Source: Cristatella mucedo (taxonomy: Eukaryota > Bryozoa > Phylactolaemata > Cristatellidae). Taken from it: a stretch of 64,000 nt of DNA. Of this stretch, positions 44,580 to 57,295 are shown one piece after another. The first letter of the stretch is position 1. Each line of letters begins with the position of its first letter. The stretch spans positions 1-64,000 of the forward strand of contig WPIO01000011.1 in NCBI GenBank assembly GCA_009760855.2. Reading direction: 5' to 3'. Made by a program: the position numbers and the translations under genes. A model generated the notes under the pieces. It ran no database searches, had not been told where the DNA came from, and worked only from the letters and a program-made list of their open reading frames with translations.

Positions 44580-47240
44580 TTTTGAAAAACAAGTTGCTGC
44601 TACCACTGTAGCTATTTTATATTCGTCTCGTTGGAGATCAAAGTTAGGCTATGAGAATTCAATATAGTTTACCTGCCAGTGCTCTTCTTTACCCAAGGAA
44701 CCGTTAACGTGATGACTCCAGTTTCTATAGATAGACTGCAAAACGAAGACATGTTCTAATGTAATAATAATAATAATATTTCTTCAAAATCTCTTCAATC
44801 AAAGCTGCTGCTCAGGAGCTACATCAAGCAGTACGGGCTTTATTATTACCTCACCTTATTATGATGCCGGTGCTGTGAATCATTCCGTTGGTGTTCAATG
44901 TATGGAAAAGTGGCACCCTGAAATAATCGACTTGCAGCTAGACATATATTGAGCACATGCTCGCAAATTCCTTACCGACCTTATGAAAGGACGAAAGAAA
45001 AGCTCTGCGGATTATGCAGGATTAAACTGTAATGCGATGGACATAAAGACGAGCACAGTGCTTTACTTTAATGTGTCAGGTGCAGAGAGCTGGCACTCAA
45101 AACCTGCAGATACGAAAAAGAGCCTGCTAGAAAAAGTAAGTGCTGAGTTAGTCTTCTCGTCGATAGTTGACGAATTCGTTTCGCTTCACCCAAACGGTAT
45201 CTGTATAGGCAAACGGATTCCCACAGTGATGCAGTCACCAGTACCAGCGACGGTTCTATTTTGATTAAGAGTATACAAACATTTGCACGAGCGTGGGTGT
45301 CGGGACTTCATTCCCACTCAAGCTGAGCCGTGGAGCATCGGTCGACGACAAGGTCACTCTCCTGCGGAGCTCTGGCCCAATACCTCACCTCCTGCTGCTG
45401 CGGCTGCACACAGCTTCGTTTAAGCGGAGCTTTTGAAGCAGCTGCCATGTTGTGCCCTGCAGGATTCGCTGCCCTTGTTGGCACCGTTCGTTGCTGCCTA
45501 GGGTGATGCGACACGAGCGCACTGATGGCGAAGGACAGCGCCGACGGCCGTCGCTGAGCGGCGAGGTGATCGCCAGCAGCGCTCTCGCATTGGATTGTCA
45601 TCCCGTATGCAACCTTCGCCAGCGCGTTCTCGTCATTATCTGTACGCACGCGCTATAATCTATCGAGTGCTGATCGCACGCGCTGCCTAGTCGTTCAAGA
45701 CTGCAGCACCCAGGGAGCCCCCCTCCCGCTCCGGCAGGTTACAGCACTGGCAGCCCAGCTTCCCATTAGTCAGTGCTGGCTAGCGATTCGGCGGCGACTA
45801 CTTCCGTTTCGGGCACTTACTTGCGGTATGGTAGTATGCATTCAAACTTATGGATATTGCATATGTTGCAATTACATATGCCGTGCTTCAAATGAGCAGG
45901 ATCAGGAGAACGTAGTGACCGAAAAGTGGGTTTCGTGTGCTTAACGTCGCCATGCTGCTCAGTAATACGGACATTTTTTAGCCTCTCCACCGTCGGCCGC
46001 AGACACGCGCAAGCAAAAGCAAAGACTAGCGCATTTTAAGAAGTTTCACGAGCTGAAATGTAGTGTCTGCTAAAATTTAGTTAATTTACTTTTCAGACAT
46101 GTTACAGCCAAAAGATTTTAGTCGCGGTTCTTACACTATTACAACGTACGGGATAATTAGAGACGTTCGTATTTATGAGAAATTATCTACTCGACCAGCA
46201 TAACTCGCTGCGCGGATATGGTCCCTCGTCGCCGACCACAGCAGACTTTATGCTTAGAGCTCGACATATTTTCCAATTAAGAACGTAAATGCATTCAGGC
46301 AGCACCCCAGCTTTCGGCTCAATCGTTTAAATGGAAGTTTAAAGCCACGATTTAAAGCCCACGCTTTGAGTGCCATGAAAATGAAGTCTCAAAAAGAAAT
46401 TTCACTCAGTAAGAGCAACGAACTGATAGCCGAGAGGAAGTGGCAATGTGCAAGCGGCTGAATGCTTTCTCGTGTTCTGGGTGTTCGAATGAGATGCACG
46501 ACCAAAGTATATTTCAAAGGCTTTCTGTTCTTTATTCTTATTCTTCGCTTTAGGCTTCGCTTTTAATGCGGCCGCGACGATTCGCTTGCTACGCTCCAAG
46601 ATCCACGCTCAGAGCAATACGTGTCACGTGTATACTGCGATTTATGCAGTCATTACGCACAGCGTGCTCGTGCAAAGGGCAGTCATTACTTCGCACGTTT
46701 TAAGCAGCAGTACGGAATCGCGTCGGATCAGTGCTGCTGAGTTGGACTCGTTAAGGGGTCTGATTCGAGATCTCTGCAGAATTTCCTTACTACTGGCATG
46801 CTTAGGCTTGCTTTTTGGAACGCCGTTCTCCCAGAACCTTTAGGCGTTATTTCCTCTACCTAACGAGTTTTAAAGTTATCACATCAAAACAAAAGTTCAT
46901 CTTCTCGCATTTTACCACCACGCGCAGAGCCGGTCTTGAATCATCAAGGATATTTCACAAACACTGCAAACGCTCAACGAATTTTTGTGTAAAATTAAAC
47001 TAAAAAGCGTTAGCGTGCGGAGAGAATGCTAGCGAGCAGTCAGGCTTTGTCAACCCGTAAAAAGACAGTTCGGTACTGTCTCTCTCTCTTACGCTGGATG
47101 TGCGCGCAGCCGTTATTGCTGCTGTTAATCCGTTGGCAGTCGCCGCGTTATCTGGTTGACGAGAAAATGGAGAAGAGAAAGGCGGTGACGGCATTTTGAT
47201 GGACTCCTATAAAAAACAAAGAGGCCAAGTCGTGCGGATT
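44580..47240. other. No gene recognised
   Basis: Contains short ATAATAAT at 44763 and a GC-richer patch at 45.3-45.8 kb with open frames on both strands, none recognisable. A + frame at 44983-45264 (93 codons) lacks homology or splice support. Confidence 0.4.
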
Positions 47241-47605
47241 AAGGAAGGAGGAGCACGGAGTGGCGGCGGACATGTCAGGAAGGAGAAAAAGAAGAAGGAG
47301 GAAGAAGAAAGGAAGGAAGGAAGGAAGAAGGAAGGAAGGAGGAGGAAGGAAGGAGGAATGAGGAAGGAGTAGCACGGAGTGGTGGTGGACATGTCAGGAA
47401 GGAGGAAAGAAGGAGGAGGAGGAAGGAGGAAGAAAGGAGGAAGGGAAGGAGGAAGGAAGGAGGAATGAGGAAGGAGGAGCACGGAGTGGTAGTGGACATG
47501 TCAGGAAGGAGGAAGGAAGGAAGAAGGAAGGAAGGAGGAAGGAAGGAGGAAGAAAGGAAGAAGCACGGAGGAAGGAGGAGCACGGAGTGGCGGCGGACAT
47601 GTCAG
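47240..47605. repeat. Polypurine minisatellite with a conserved spacer
   Basis: GGAAGGA-type polypurine sequence punctuated four times by GCACGGAGTGG(C/T)(G/A)G(C/T)GGACATGTCA, at about 47252, 47372, 47479 and 47580. Units of roughly 100-125 bases differ mainly in polypurine length. The Ser/Phe/Leu minus frames are artefacts. Confidence 0.9.
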
Positions 47606-49990
47606 CAGAGCGCGCATTCAGGGCTGACGCTGATAGTTGATTGCCATTGTTTTTTGTGCGGCGATTTAAGCTTACGCTCGAGCTTGCTGTGGTCGCAGTG
47701 AATGAAGCCGCAGACGATGTCGTGTCTCCGTCAGCGATGCGCGACAACAGTGCACCCGGTGTCGCTGTCAGCTGTTGCTCTAAGCTTACTCCCTACGTGT
47801 GTAAAGAAGAGAATCATTTTAATCCAGTCAGATGACATTAACAGTACTACAACAGTACTAAACTGCTGGCCCAGGCGCGGTGAAAAGGCTCGGTCAGTCA
47901 GATCAAGCTCTAATTAGATATGACTTGTGATATCTGTCAGCTTGCCGATGGTCTCGTTGTCACTCTCAGCGAGAGGTCGGAGATTATGAGTGACTCCACT
48001 GAGCTCGACAATTGGAACGATTTTAACAAAGGTGACGTCTTAATGTGGCAGCTGTTAATTTACGTTTCATGCTAGGTCATTGTACAATATTACAACACAA
48101 ACATTCCCAAAAATGTAGGGAGTGGTTTTATCGTTTCAGCTTGCCGTAAGCATGTTTCATTATAATAGCTGTTATTATCACTCAATCTTATTTCAAGTAA
48201 ACGAGTTAACAACTAAATCGGACGTACAACGCGTTGGCCAATTTCTGGTGGTAACTAAAAATTGGCACCTTTTCGTAGCTTCCATGAGTTATTTCTATTT
48301 TTCATGGTGGCACTCAACTAGAAATCAGATCTTGAACACGTTGACGACGATGACATGACTTCGAGGTAGCATCTACATAACGCAATTGCAGTATTATGTG
48401 CCTCGTATGTATATCATCAGCCACCCATGTTGGATATACCGCAGCTTTAAATGTATCATTTGTTGTAACGTTAAGTCGCATCTGTTATGCACAGCTTTCC
48501 CGTTAATTCAATTGATCACCTCTATTTCATCTGTTTAGGGCACGGTTGTTATTCACATAACTCAGTGAATGTTACTGAAATGTGTTCGTATTCAAAGAAT
48601 CATTGAATGGCTTAACAATTTTGAAAAACCGTCTCCAGAATTCGGATAAGAATATCCCCGAGCAAACTAATAATGGAGTGCCAAATTTTAGAATTATCTA
48701 CCTGGTTCACCCTTACGTACCCAGGGATCTTCAAACGTCACACACTTCATGCCCTTATAGGGTGTCCCGTAAGCCAGCAACGTAACATAAGCTATACTGT
48801 TTTTCAGTGGCGCCTGGTGCGTTTGGGTCACAGCCACCATTTGGATAAACAGGCTGGAGGATTTTCAATCCCAGACAAATGAAAGTTCAAACTACAGAAT
48901 TATTATAAGAAGGAACTATTGTAATTGTTCACGATTTGAGGAAATACCTTTGTATTCGGCTTGTATTAAGAAGCGCAGTAGCGTCACCTTCCGAGAGCAT
49001 TATCTATGAAGATGCTTACGTACACTTTTGAGGTGTAACCCACCGAAATCTAAATCAAAGTTCTAAAACTGATACCCAGTTGAAGTTGAAATTATTCTAA
49101 CAGTTTTTTTATACTAGGCTAGCCCTTACCCGTGAAAATCATGAGAGCCTGGAACTTTGCTTGGGAGGGCGAGCCTGCATGCTCGCTGACAAATCTGGGG
49201 AGCCAGCCCCCAATAAAGGACAATCGTGCAGCTCGTTTTTTTCAAAGAAACATCTTTCTAAAGAAACGAAACCGTTTAAAAATACTTTCAGTAATTGTAT
49301 CATAGATCTTAACTAAATATTATTTTTGAGAAGTTGTAACAATGTTGAATTTTCAAATATTCACCCGGTTTTTTCCCATTAGTATAGGATGACTCGCAAA
49401 TGAGCCGTTAATTCGTAATTAATTTTTCAATCAATTTTTTAATTTCAAGTAGCAGTAGATGTCTGTCACCGATATTCGTGTATGCAAGTTTTGCGGGTTG
49501 TCTTCCTATTTGTCAGCGACGGCTAACGAATCATCAGTGACTTCCATTCACGTGTCACATTCGCGCAAGTCGCCTACTTATTAATAACTACATTGCACCC
49601 CCTTCTGTAACTCCACAAAGCCTAAAAGACTATGTGGACTGCAGGCGGAGACATACCGCATGGGTTGCTAGCTTGTAAGCTCCTTAAAATTACGAATAAA
49701 CAATATTCAAATTAAAAATTGAAGGCTGTGCATTTAAGCGCATGGCTGCATTAAGGTTCGCCACAGTGACTCACAGACCGGCTCGCGCAATCTTGCTAAG
49801 AGTGACGTTCCTGATCAGGCTTTTAATTTTTATTCGTTCCATTGACACACCTCCACAGTTTACTTTCGTAGTTTAATAGCTAGCCGATCAAAAGTCTGTG
49901 TACAGTAAAAATTGCGCAAAATCAAGTTCATATTCTGGGGATGATAGGGGATCTGGGGAGGATATTTAACTTAACTGGATGTGTCAAAAT
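47605..49990. other. No gene recognised; one repeat relic
   Basis: Mostly AT-rich. 49605-49665 reads TTCTGTAACTCCACAAAGCC, AAAAGACTATGTGG, CAGGCGGAGACATAC, an inverted partial copy of the GTAACGCCCAC repeat. Nothing else can be supported. Confidence 0.5.
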
Positions 49991-50095
49991 ATAATGACAA
50001 TAATAATGATGATGCATTTGATCAATCACCCTCAGAAAAAAACTCAATCTCTTTCTATTCACTTGACATTTGCGTTAATCTAGCATAAAAGACCA
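49990..50095 (-). mobile_element. LINE 3' tail, decayed
   Basis: ATAATGATGATGCATTTGAT, CAATCACCCTCAG, AACTCAATCTCTTTCTATTC, ACTTGACATTTGC. Confidence 0.6.
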
Positions 50096-50657
50096 ACGCG
50101 GCAGAGAGTTAATCCGCGAAAAAGTACCGGGAAAATTCAATTTCGGTTGTTAAAGACCGTGTATATAAGTGCGTAGCTGTTAAAGAGAAGAGCCACAATT
50201 ACTGAACTACTAAATGACCATAGCAGAGACTGGCTTTCCTGGCCGGGCTCTAATTTGGGTTTATGAGAATTAATCTCTGCCGCATTTAGACACAAATAAA
50301 AACCTACGCTGATTAGAAGTCTGCTCATAACTATTCCAAGATTCAACGTTAAATTTAAATTAAGATAAAATATGCTCTTTATAACTCTCAGAAATATTGC
50401 TATTTACTATCCCAACCTACTTAAAAAGGATATAATTTTCAAATAATGTACAGTGAATGAAATGCAAGCTATATTAGCAATCGAATGAGCTGAAATTGCT
50501 CACAAGGCTGCCGGTAAGCAAAAAGGCTACCTTGAAATCATGTAATTATTTGGAAAGGGGGAAAGCTTTAATTTTGCATAATTTAAAAATATCTTCGGGA
50601 AGAATTCAGTTTCTTCAATATCTGCACTTATTTAGCCAGCGCAACCGTCGATCATAC

Positions 50658-53600
50658 CTCTAGTGCAGATGAAATAAGCGACACCAGTATATCTGTAGCC
50701 AAGCTGGAACCCGCCAGCATCTTGTCTGACGTTGTCAGTGGATCATATCGTGAAGGCATATTGGAAACCGATGTATCTATTATTGGTGATCGGGAAACCT
50801 CAGTGTCATTCAAAAAGTCCTCGTAAGATTGTACTACTGGCCTGAATGAATTGTATTCAGATGTATGAGAGTCGGAAATGAGGATGTGGTCATAAGCATC
50901 TGACCAGGAGGTTTCCGCCAGCTCTGAAACGACACCCGTCGAAGTCGGTTGCGCAGTACTGTCTCCCATCAATGAACTGTCTCCCATCAATGGGAATAAA
51001 CTTAATTTATCTTTTTTAGGAACTTCAGAAAACATGGAAGCCGAAACAGATAAGAAACCAGCGGAATTAATCAGTGCAGTTTCTGTATTTAAATCCGTTG
51101 CTTTCGTTGACATAATTCCGCTGTAAGCATGTGACACGACCCCTGAAGGTAGCGTTAGAGTGGCCTGAGTTGACGACAAGGCTCCATCTGCTTTGAAAGC
51201 AGTGTCTGTGCCGTCTATTACTGTGGGCATAATGGAAGTTAGTTGGACAAGGTCAGGCAGAGGTAGTGTCGTAGCTTTGATTGTTGCAGCTGATGCATCA
51301 CTCGTAGCTACCGGCAATGAGATCTCAGGATAATTCCGCGCTTCGGTCATCGGCACCACATGTGGTGACGTACTAGTTTCATGCAGGGTTAAGATCGACG
51401 TGGATGAAATTGATGGAGTTACAGCCTGCATTGTTTCTGCAATTTCACTGAAGTAACTCGATGGCGTCACGGTAATATTTCTTTGTGAAATGGTCGTTTT
51501 GAATAATTCCAATGTATCCGCTTTTGATTCCACTGGGGAGCTGTTCTTGAGAGCAACAGTACTTTGGTATATATGAGTTGATGAATCTGATTCAGCGATT
51601 TTAGACGAAAATAAGAAATTTGGTTCAGAAGGTGACGGCAATGACGACCGTCGAGTTTTCACTTGTGATCGTTCGATCGTGTGACGTCATTATATATGTC
51701 TCTAAAGACGTCAATTGAAGAGTCGAAGTCTTAGCAGCGGTTGACTGAATTAAAGAGTCAGGGTTGATGATTAACGAGGGTGATGCTGTGTCATTGATGA
51801 CGCGACAAGTGCTTTATATGAAGGCGTAGCAGAGAATAAACTGTGTTGACGACAGGGAATACAAATCCTCAGGTACTATAAATGTGGAAGGCGTAGCTGT
51901 GGCCGTCATAAGTGAAAGTTGTGAGGAATGAACAGGCGTGGACGACAGCATTGCTGTTTTTAGTGGTTAATGTTGATGCTGTTTTTACTAAATGCCGTAG
52001 CTAACATCAATGTGACCTCTGGTGACGGTGAGGATTCTACGGCATTTTTCAAAGCTGTGCGAATTTCACGCATCGATGTAGGCTCTGTGGAATTCGTAGG
52101 TGCAAAGTCAGATAGCAGCTCTGGCGTAGCATTGCTGGCAGTGGCCGATGCCCTTTCCATAGGTATTGACGCTGTATTTTCTGGAGATTTCCGCAAATTG
52201 TGGTAGTAAGTGCAGATTTTACTTCAGTCAATGGCAATGACGATGACCGAATGCTACCTCCCGAAATGGTTTCATCGTAAGACTTTACCATTGAAATATA
52301 TGACGTAAGTTTAGCAAGTGAAGCTTCAGCAGCGATTGCGGATATCAACGAGTTCGGTTTAGTAGCTGTCGATGCTTCTGACTTTGTCGGGGTTATGGAC
52401 AATACTTCCGTTGGAAACCGCATGCTAAAATCCTCTGATACTTGAAATAAGGAAGGCTCAGTTGTGGAATTTGTAAGCTCAAGCGACAAAGACTCATTAG
52501 AGGTAGACGAAAGCAACATGGCTGCGTAGGGTGACACCAAAGTCGTTCTACTGGATGCTGACTGTGATGCCGTTGTTGGATTGTTTGGGAGTGCTGACGT
52601 TCCAACTGGTATTGCCGACTTACCCTTATTAGACTGCAAGGAGAAGACGTCTCCCCGAATATGACTACTCCCGTAGTCATGGAGCTTAGAATTGTTTTGT
52701 TCCCAGCAGCTGCCGACGATATGGACTCTGGTGTTGTAGAAGTGAAAGAAGAATCCTTGGATAGTATTGACGTAGTCAAAGTGGCAATTTCCATCGAGGA
52801 ACCTGGAGAGTCTTTCAACGTGGTATCGGGGTATTTCGGCGAGGTGATGCCTTCAGAGCTAGCCTTCGCATCAGTTGTGATATCGAAGACGAACAACATA
52901 GACTCTGGTGTTGTAGAAGTGAAAGAAGAATCCTTAGATAGTATCGACGTAGTCAAAGTGGTAATTTCCATCGGGGAACCTGGAGAGTCTTTCAACGTGG
53001 TATCGGGGTATTTCGGCGAGGTGATACCTTCAGAGGTAGCCTTCGCATCAGTTGTTGATATCGAAGACAATATGGACTCCGGTGTCGTATAAGTGAAAGA
53101 AGAATCCATAGATGGTATTGACGTAGTCAAGACAAGCGCCCCCCCACCGCAGCACCCCCCCCCCCATTTCCATCGGGGAGCCTGGAGAGTTATTCTAACG
53201 TGCCGGTATCGGGTATTTCGGCGACGGTGAAGGTGATGGCCTTCAGAGGTTAGCCTTCGCATAAGTTGTTGGCTATCGAAGACAACATGGGAATCCTGGT
53301 GTCAGTAGAAAGGTGCACAAGAAAGAATCCTTAAATGGTAGCCCCAGAGTAGTCAAAGTAGCAGCAGTTTCCATCTGGGGGAAACCTGGAGAGTCTTTCA
53401 ACGTGGTTGGTACCGGGGTATTTCGGCGAGGTGATGCCTTCAGAGCTAGCCTTAGCATCCATTGTTGATATCAAAGACAACATAGACTCTGGTGTTTGTA
53501 GTAGTGAATAGAAGAATCCTTAGATGGTATCGACGTAGTCAAAGTGGCAATTGCCTTCGCATCAGTTGTTGATATCAAAGACAACATAGACTCTGGTGTT

Positions 53601-56600
53601 GTAGAAGTGAAAGAAGAATCCTTAGATAGTATCGACGTAGTCAAAGTGGTAATTTCCATCGGGGAACCTGGAGAGTCTTTCAACGTTGTATCAGGGTATT
53701 TCGCGCGAGGTGATGCCTTCAGAGCTAGCCTTCGCATCCTTTGTTGATATCGAAGGCAATATAGACTCTGGTGTTGTAGCAGTGAAAGAAGAATCCTTGA
53801 ATGGTATTGACGTAGTCAAAGTGGCAATTTCCATCGGGGAACCTGGAGAGTCTTTCAACGTGGTATCGGGGTATTTCGGCGAGGTGATACCTTGTAGTCA
53901 AAGTAGCAATTTCATTCGGGGAACCTGGAGAGTCTTTCAACGTGGTATCGGGGGGGGTATTTCGGTAGGGTGATGCCCCTGGAGAGTCTTTCAATGTGGT
54001 ATCAGGGTATTTCGGCGAGGTGATGCCTTCAGAGCTAGCCTTCGCATCCTTTGTTGATATCGAAGGCAATATAGACACTGGTGTTGTAGTAGTGAAAGAA
54101 GAATTCTTGAATGGTATTGAAGTAGTCAAAGTGGCAATTTCCATCGGGGAGCCTGGAGAGTCTTTCAACGTGGTATCAGGGTATTTCGGCGACGTGATAC
54201 CTTCAGAGGTAGCCTTCGCATCAGTTGTTTTGATATCGAAGACAATATGGACTCTGGTGTGCGTAGAGAAGTGAAGAAGAATCCTTAAGATGGTATTGAC
54301 GTAGTGAAAGTTACAGCAGTTCCATCGCGGGAACCTGGAGAGTCTTTCAACGTGGTACCAGGGGTATTTCGGCGAGTGTGCGATGGCCTTCATGCTAGGC
54401 CCTAGCTTAGCATCCATTTTGATATCAAAAGACAACATAGACTCTGGTGTTGTAGTAGAGAAAAGAAGAATCCTTAGATGGTTTATCGACGTAGTCAAAA
54501 GTGGCATTTTCCCACAACGGGGAACCTGGAGAGTCTTTCAACGTGGCCTATCTGGGTATTTCGGGCGAGGTGATGCCTTCAGAGCTAGCCTTCCCCATCA
54601 GTTGTTGATATCGAAGACAATATAGACTCTGGTATTGTAGTAGTTGAAAGAAGAATCCTTAGATTAGTATCGACGTAGTCAAATGTGGGCAATTTACAAC
54701 GGGGAACCAGGAGAGAGCCTTTCAACGTGGTATCGGGGTATTCGGCGAGGTGATGCCTGCAGAGCTAGCCTTCGCATCCGTTGTTGATTCGAAGGCCATG
54801 ATAGACTCTGGTGTTGTAGAGTGAAAGAAGAATCCTGAATGGTATTGACGTAGGTAAAGTGTCATGTCCATCGGAACCTGAGAGTCTTTAACCGTGGTAC
54901 CGGGTCTTTCGGCGAGGTGATGCCTCAGAGTAGCCTTCGCTCAGGTGTAAAGATCGAAGAAATAGGGACTCTGGTGTTGTTGTTTCTTCCTTTTTTTTTT
55001 TTTTTTCTAGAAGTGAAAGAAGAACCTGGATTATGACGTAGTGGCAATTTCCATCGGCGAACCTGGAGAGCCGTTCAAAGTGTATCAGGGTATTTCGGCG
55101 AGGTGATGCTTTCGAGGTAGCGTTCGCATCAGTGTGTAAAATCGAAGACAATATGAGCTCTGGTGTTGTAGAAGTGAAAGAAAGATCCTTAGAGTTTTTG
55201 ACGTATTGACGTAATAGCAATTTCCATCGGCAAACCTGGAGAGCCTTTTCAACGATGGTATCAGGCGTATTTCGGCGAGGTGATGCCTTCAGAGGTAGCC
55301 GTCGCATCAGTTGTTGATCTCGAAGGCAATTATAGACTCGGGTGTTGTAGTAGTGAAAGAGGAGATGCCTTTAGATGGTACGGACGTAGTGTGTCAAAGG
55401 TAGCAGGTTCCATAGGGGAACCTGGAGAGTCTTTCAAACGTGGTATCAGGGTATTTCGGCGAGGGGTGAATTTGCTTCAGAGCTAGCCTTCGCCAGCCTT
55501 TGTGGATATCGCAGGCAATTTATAGCTCTGGTGTCGTAGTTAGTGAAAGAAGAAGCAGAATCCTGAGATGGTATTGGACGTAGTCAAAAGTAAGCATTTT
55601 CCATCGGGGAACCTGAGCAGTCTTTCACAGTGGTATCGGGGTATTGCGGCGAGGTGATGCTTCACGGAGCTAGCCTTCGCACTCTTTGTTGGATATCGCA
55701 GGCAATATAGACTCTGGTGTTTGTAGTATGAAAGAAGAATCCTTGAATGGTTGTGGAGTATAGTCAAAGTGGCAATTTCCATCGGGGAACCTGGCGGAGA
55801 GTCTTTCACGTGGATCGGGGTTTTCGGTCAAGGTGATGCCTTCAGAGCTAGCCTCGCATCAGTTGTTGAGATCAAGACAACATAGACTCTGGTGTTGTAG
55901 AAGGGAAAAAGAATTCCTTAGATGTTCGACGTGTCAAAGTGGCCAAATTCATCGGGGAAACCTGGAGAAGTCTTTCAATGTGGTATCAGGGTATTTCGGC
56001 GAGGGTGATGCCTTCAGAGCAGGCAGTCGCATCCTCTTGTGGATATCGAAGGGCAATATAGGGCACTGGGGTTTGTAGTGTGAAAGAGAATTCTTGAATG
56101 GTTATGGAAGGAGTCAAAGTGCAATTTCCCTCCGGGGAGCCTGGAGAGTCTTTCAACGTTGGTATCAGGGTATTTCGCGGCGAGAGGTGATTACCTTCGA
56201 GAGGAGCATTCGCATCAGTTGTTGATATCGAAGACCATATGGACTCTGGGTCGTTAGAAGTGTGGCCCGTGAAGAATCCTTAGATGGTATTGACGTAGTG
56301 AAAAGTGCAGTTCCATCGGGGACCCGTAGAGTTCTTTCAAACGTGGTACAGGGGTTATTTCGCGAGGTGATGCCTTCAGAGCTAGCCTTAGCAGCATGTT
56401 GATATCAAAGCAAACATAGACTCTGGTGTTGTAGTAGTGAAAGAAGAATCCTTAGATGTGGTATCGACGTAGTCAAGTTGGCAAGATTTCCAAACCGGGA
56501 ACCGGAGGTATTTAACGAGTATCTGGGTATTTTCGGGGGGCCAAGAGGTGAGCGCCTCCAGAGCTATCAGCATCCAGTTGATATTAAAGACAAACAAGAC

Positions 56601-57295
56601 TCTGGTGTTGTAGTGAGGTGAAAGAAGAATCCTTAGATATCGACGTAGTCAAAGTGGCACTAACGGGAACCTGAGTGCCTTCAACGTGGTATCGGGGTAT
56701 TTCGGCGAGGTGATGCCAGAGCGCTAGCCTTCACATCCGTTTGATATCGAAGACAATATAGACTCTAGTGTTGTAGAGTGAAAGAGAACTTAGAATGGTA
56801 ATCACGTAGAACAAAGCGCAATGTCCATCGGGGAACCGGAGAGTCTTCAAACGGTACCGGGGTATTTTGGCGAGGATGCCATCAGAGATAGCCTTCGCAC
56901 CAGTTGTAAAATACAATATGGACTCTGGTGTTGTAGAAGTGAAAGAAGAATCCTAGATGTTATTGACGTAGTGGCAACTTCCATCGGGGAACCTGGAAAG
57001 CCTTCAACGTGGTATAGGGTATTTTGCAGATGCCAGAGCTAGCCTTCGCATTAGTTGTTGATATCGAAGACAATATAATCTGGTTATAGACGTGAAAGAA
57101 TAATCTTGATGGTATTGACGGAACAAAAGTGGTACTCATCAGAGGAACCTGAGAGCCAACGTGGTATCGAGTATTTTGGCAGATGATTCAGACGCTCATT
57201 AGTTGTTGATATCGGGAGGCACATACTTGGACTGGAGAGTCTACATCCCCTCGACCGATTTCCAAAGAGCTTGAGGCTGATAAATCAGTCATAAT
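50658..57295 (-). pseudogene. Ser/Thr-rich mucin-like coding region, frameshifted
   Basis: A very large exon-like region. At its 5' side (57295) CTTTACAG precedes MTDLSASSSLEIGRGDVDSP. At its 3' side the frame runs into GAG|GTATGA, a good donor, at 50651-50657. The 3' part (50658-51662) is one 336-codon frame of Ser/Thr/Val/Ala-rich sequence (SSYFSEIAETMQAVTPSISS, TSILTLHETSTSPHVVP). The middle (51.8-52.64 kb) keeps this composition but switches frame near 51.8, 51.95, 52.2 and 52.64 kb. The 5' part is the tandem array. The composition is that of a densely O-glycosylated extracellular domain. No signal peptide or membrane anchor is visible within it; those would be on other exons. The frame breaks could be decay or consensus error. 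Confidence 0.6.
52690..57232 (-). repeat. Tandem array, about 25 units of about 174 bp (58 codons)
   Basis: The GACTCTGG landmark recurs at 52724, 52901, 53075, 53485, 53589, 53764, 54074, 54250, 54440, 54625, 54804, 54967, 55155 and onward to about 57077, mostly 163-195 bases apart. The minus-strand unit reads TTSILSKDSSFTSTTPES, then a variable SSISTTDAKA, SEGITSPKYPDTTLKDSPGS, PMEI. Three clean units at 52.69-53.10 kb are followed by units with increasing numbers of single-base indels. Units near 53.49 (104 bp) and 53.76-54.07 (310 bp) are rearranged, and a C-run lies at 53130-53164. Both strands are open in clean units; Ser/Thr-rich neighbours favour minus. Confidence 0.92.

Noticed and set aside
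52661-53092. Plus-strand 143-codon frame across the tandem array
   Set aside because: Open only because each clean unit is a multiple of three. The Ser/Thr-rich minus frame continues into a 336-codon frame outside the array, which the plus strand does not.
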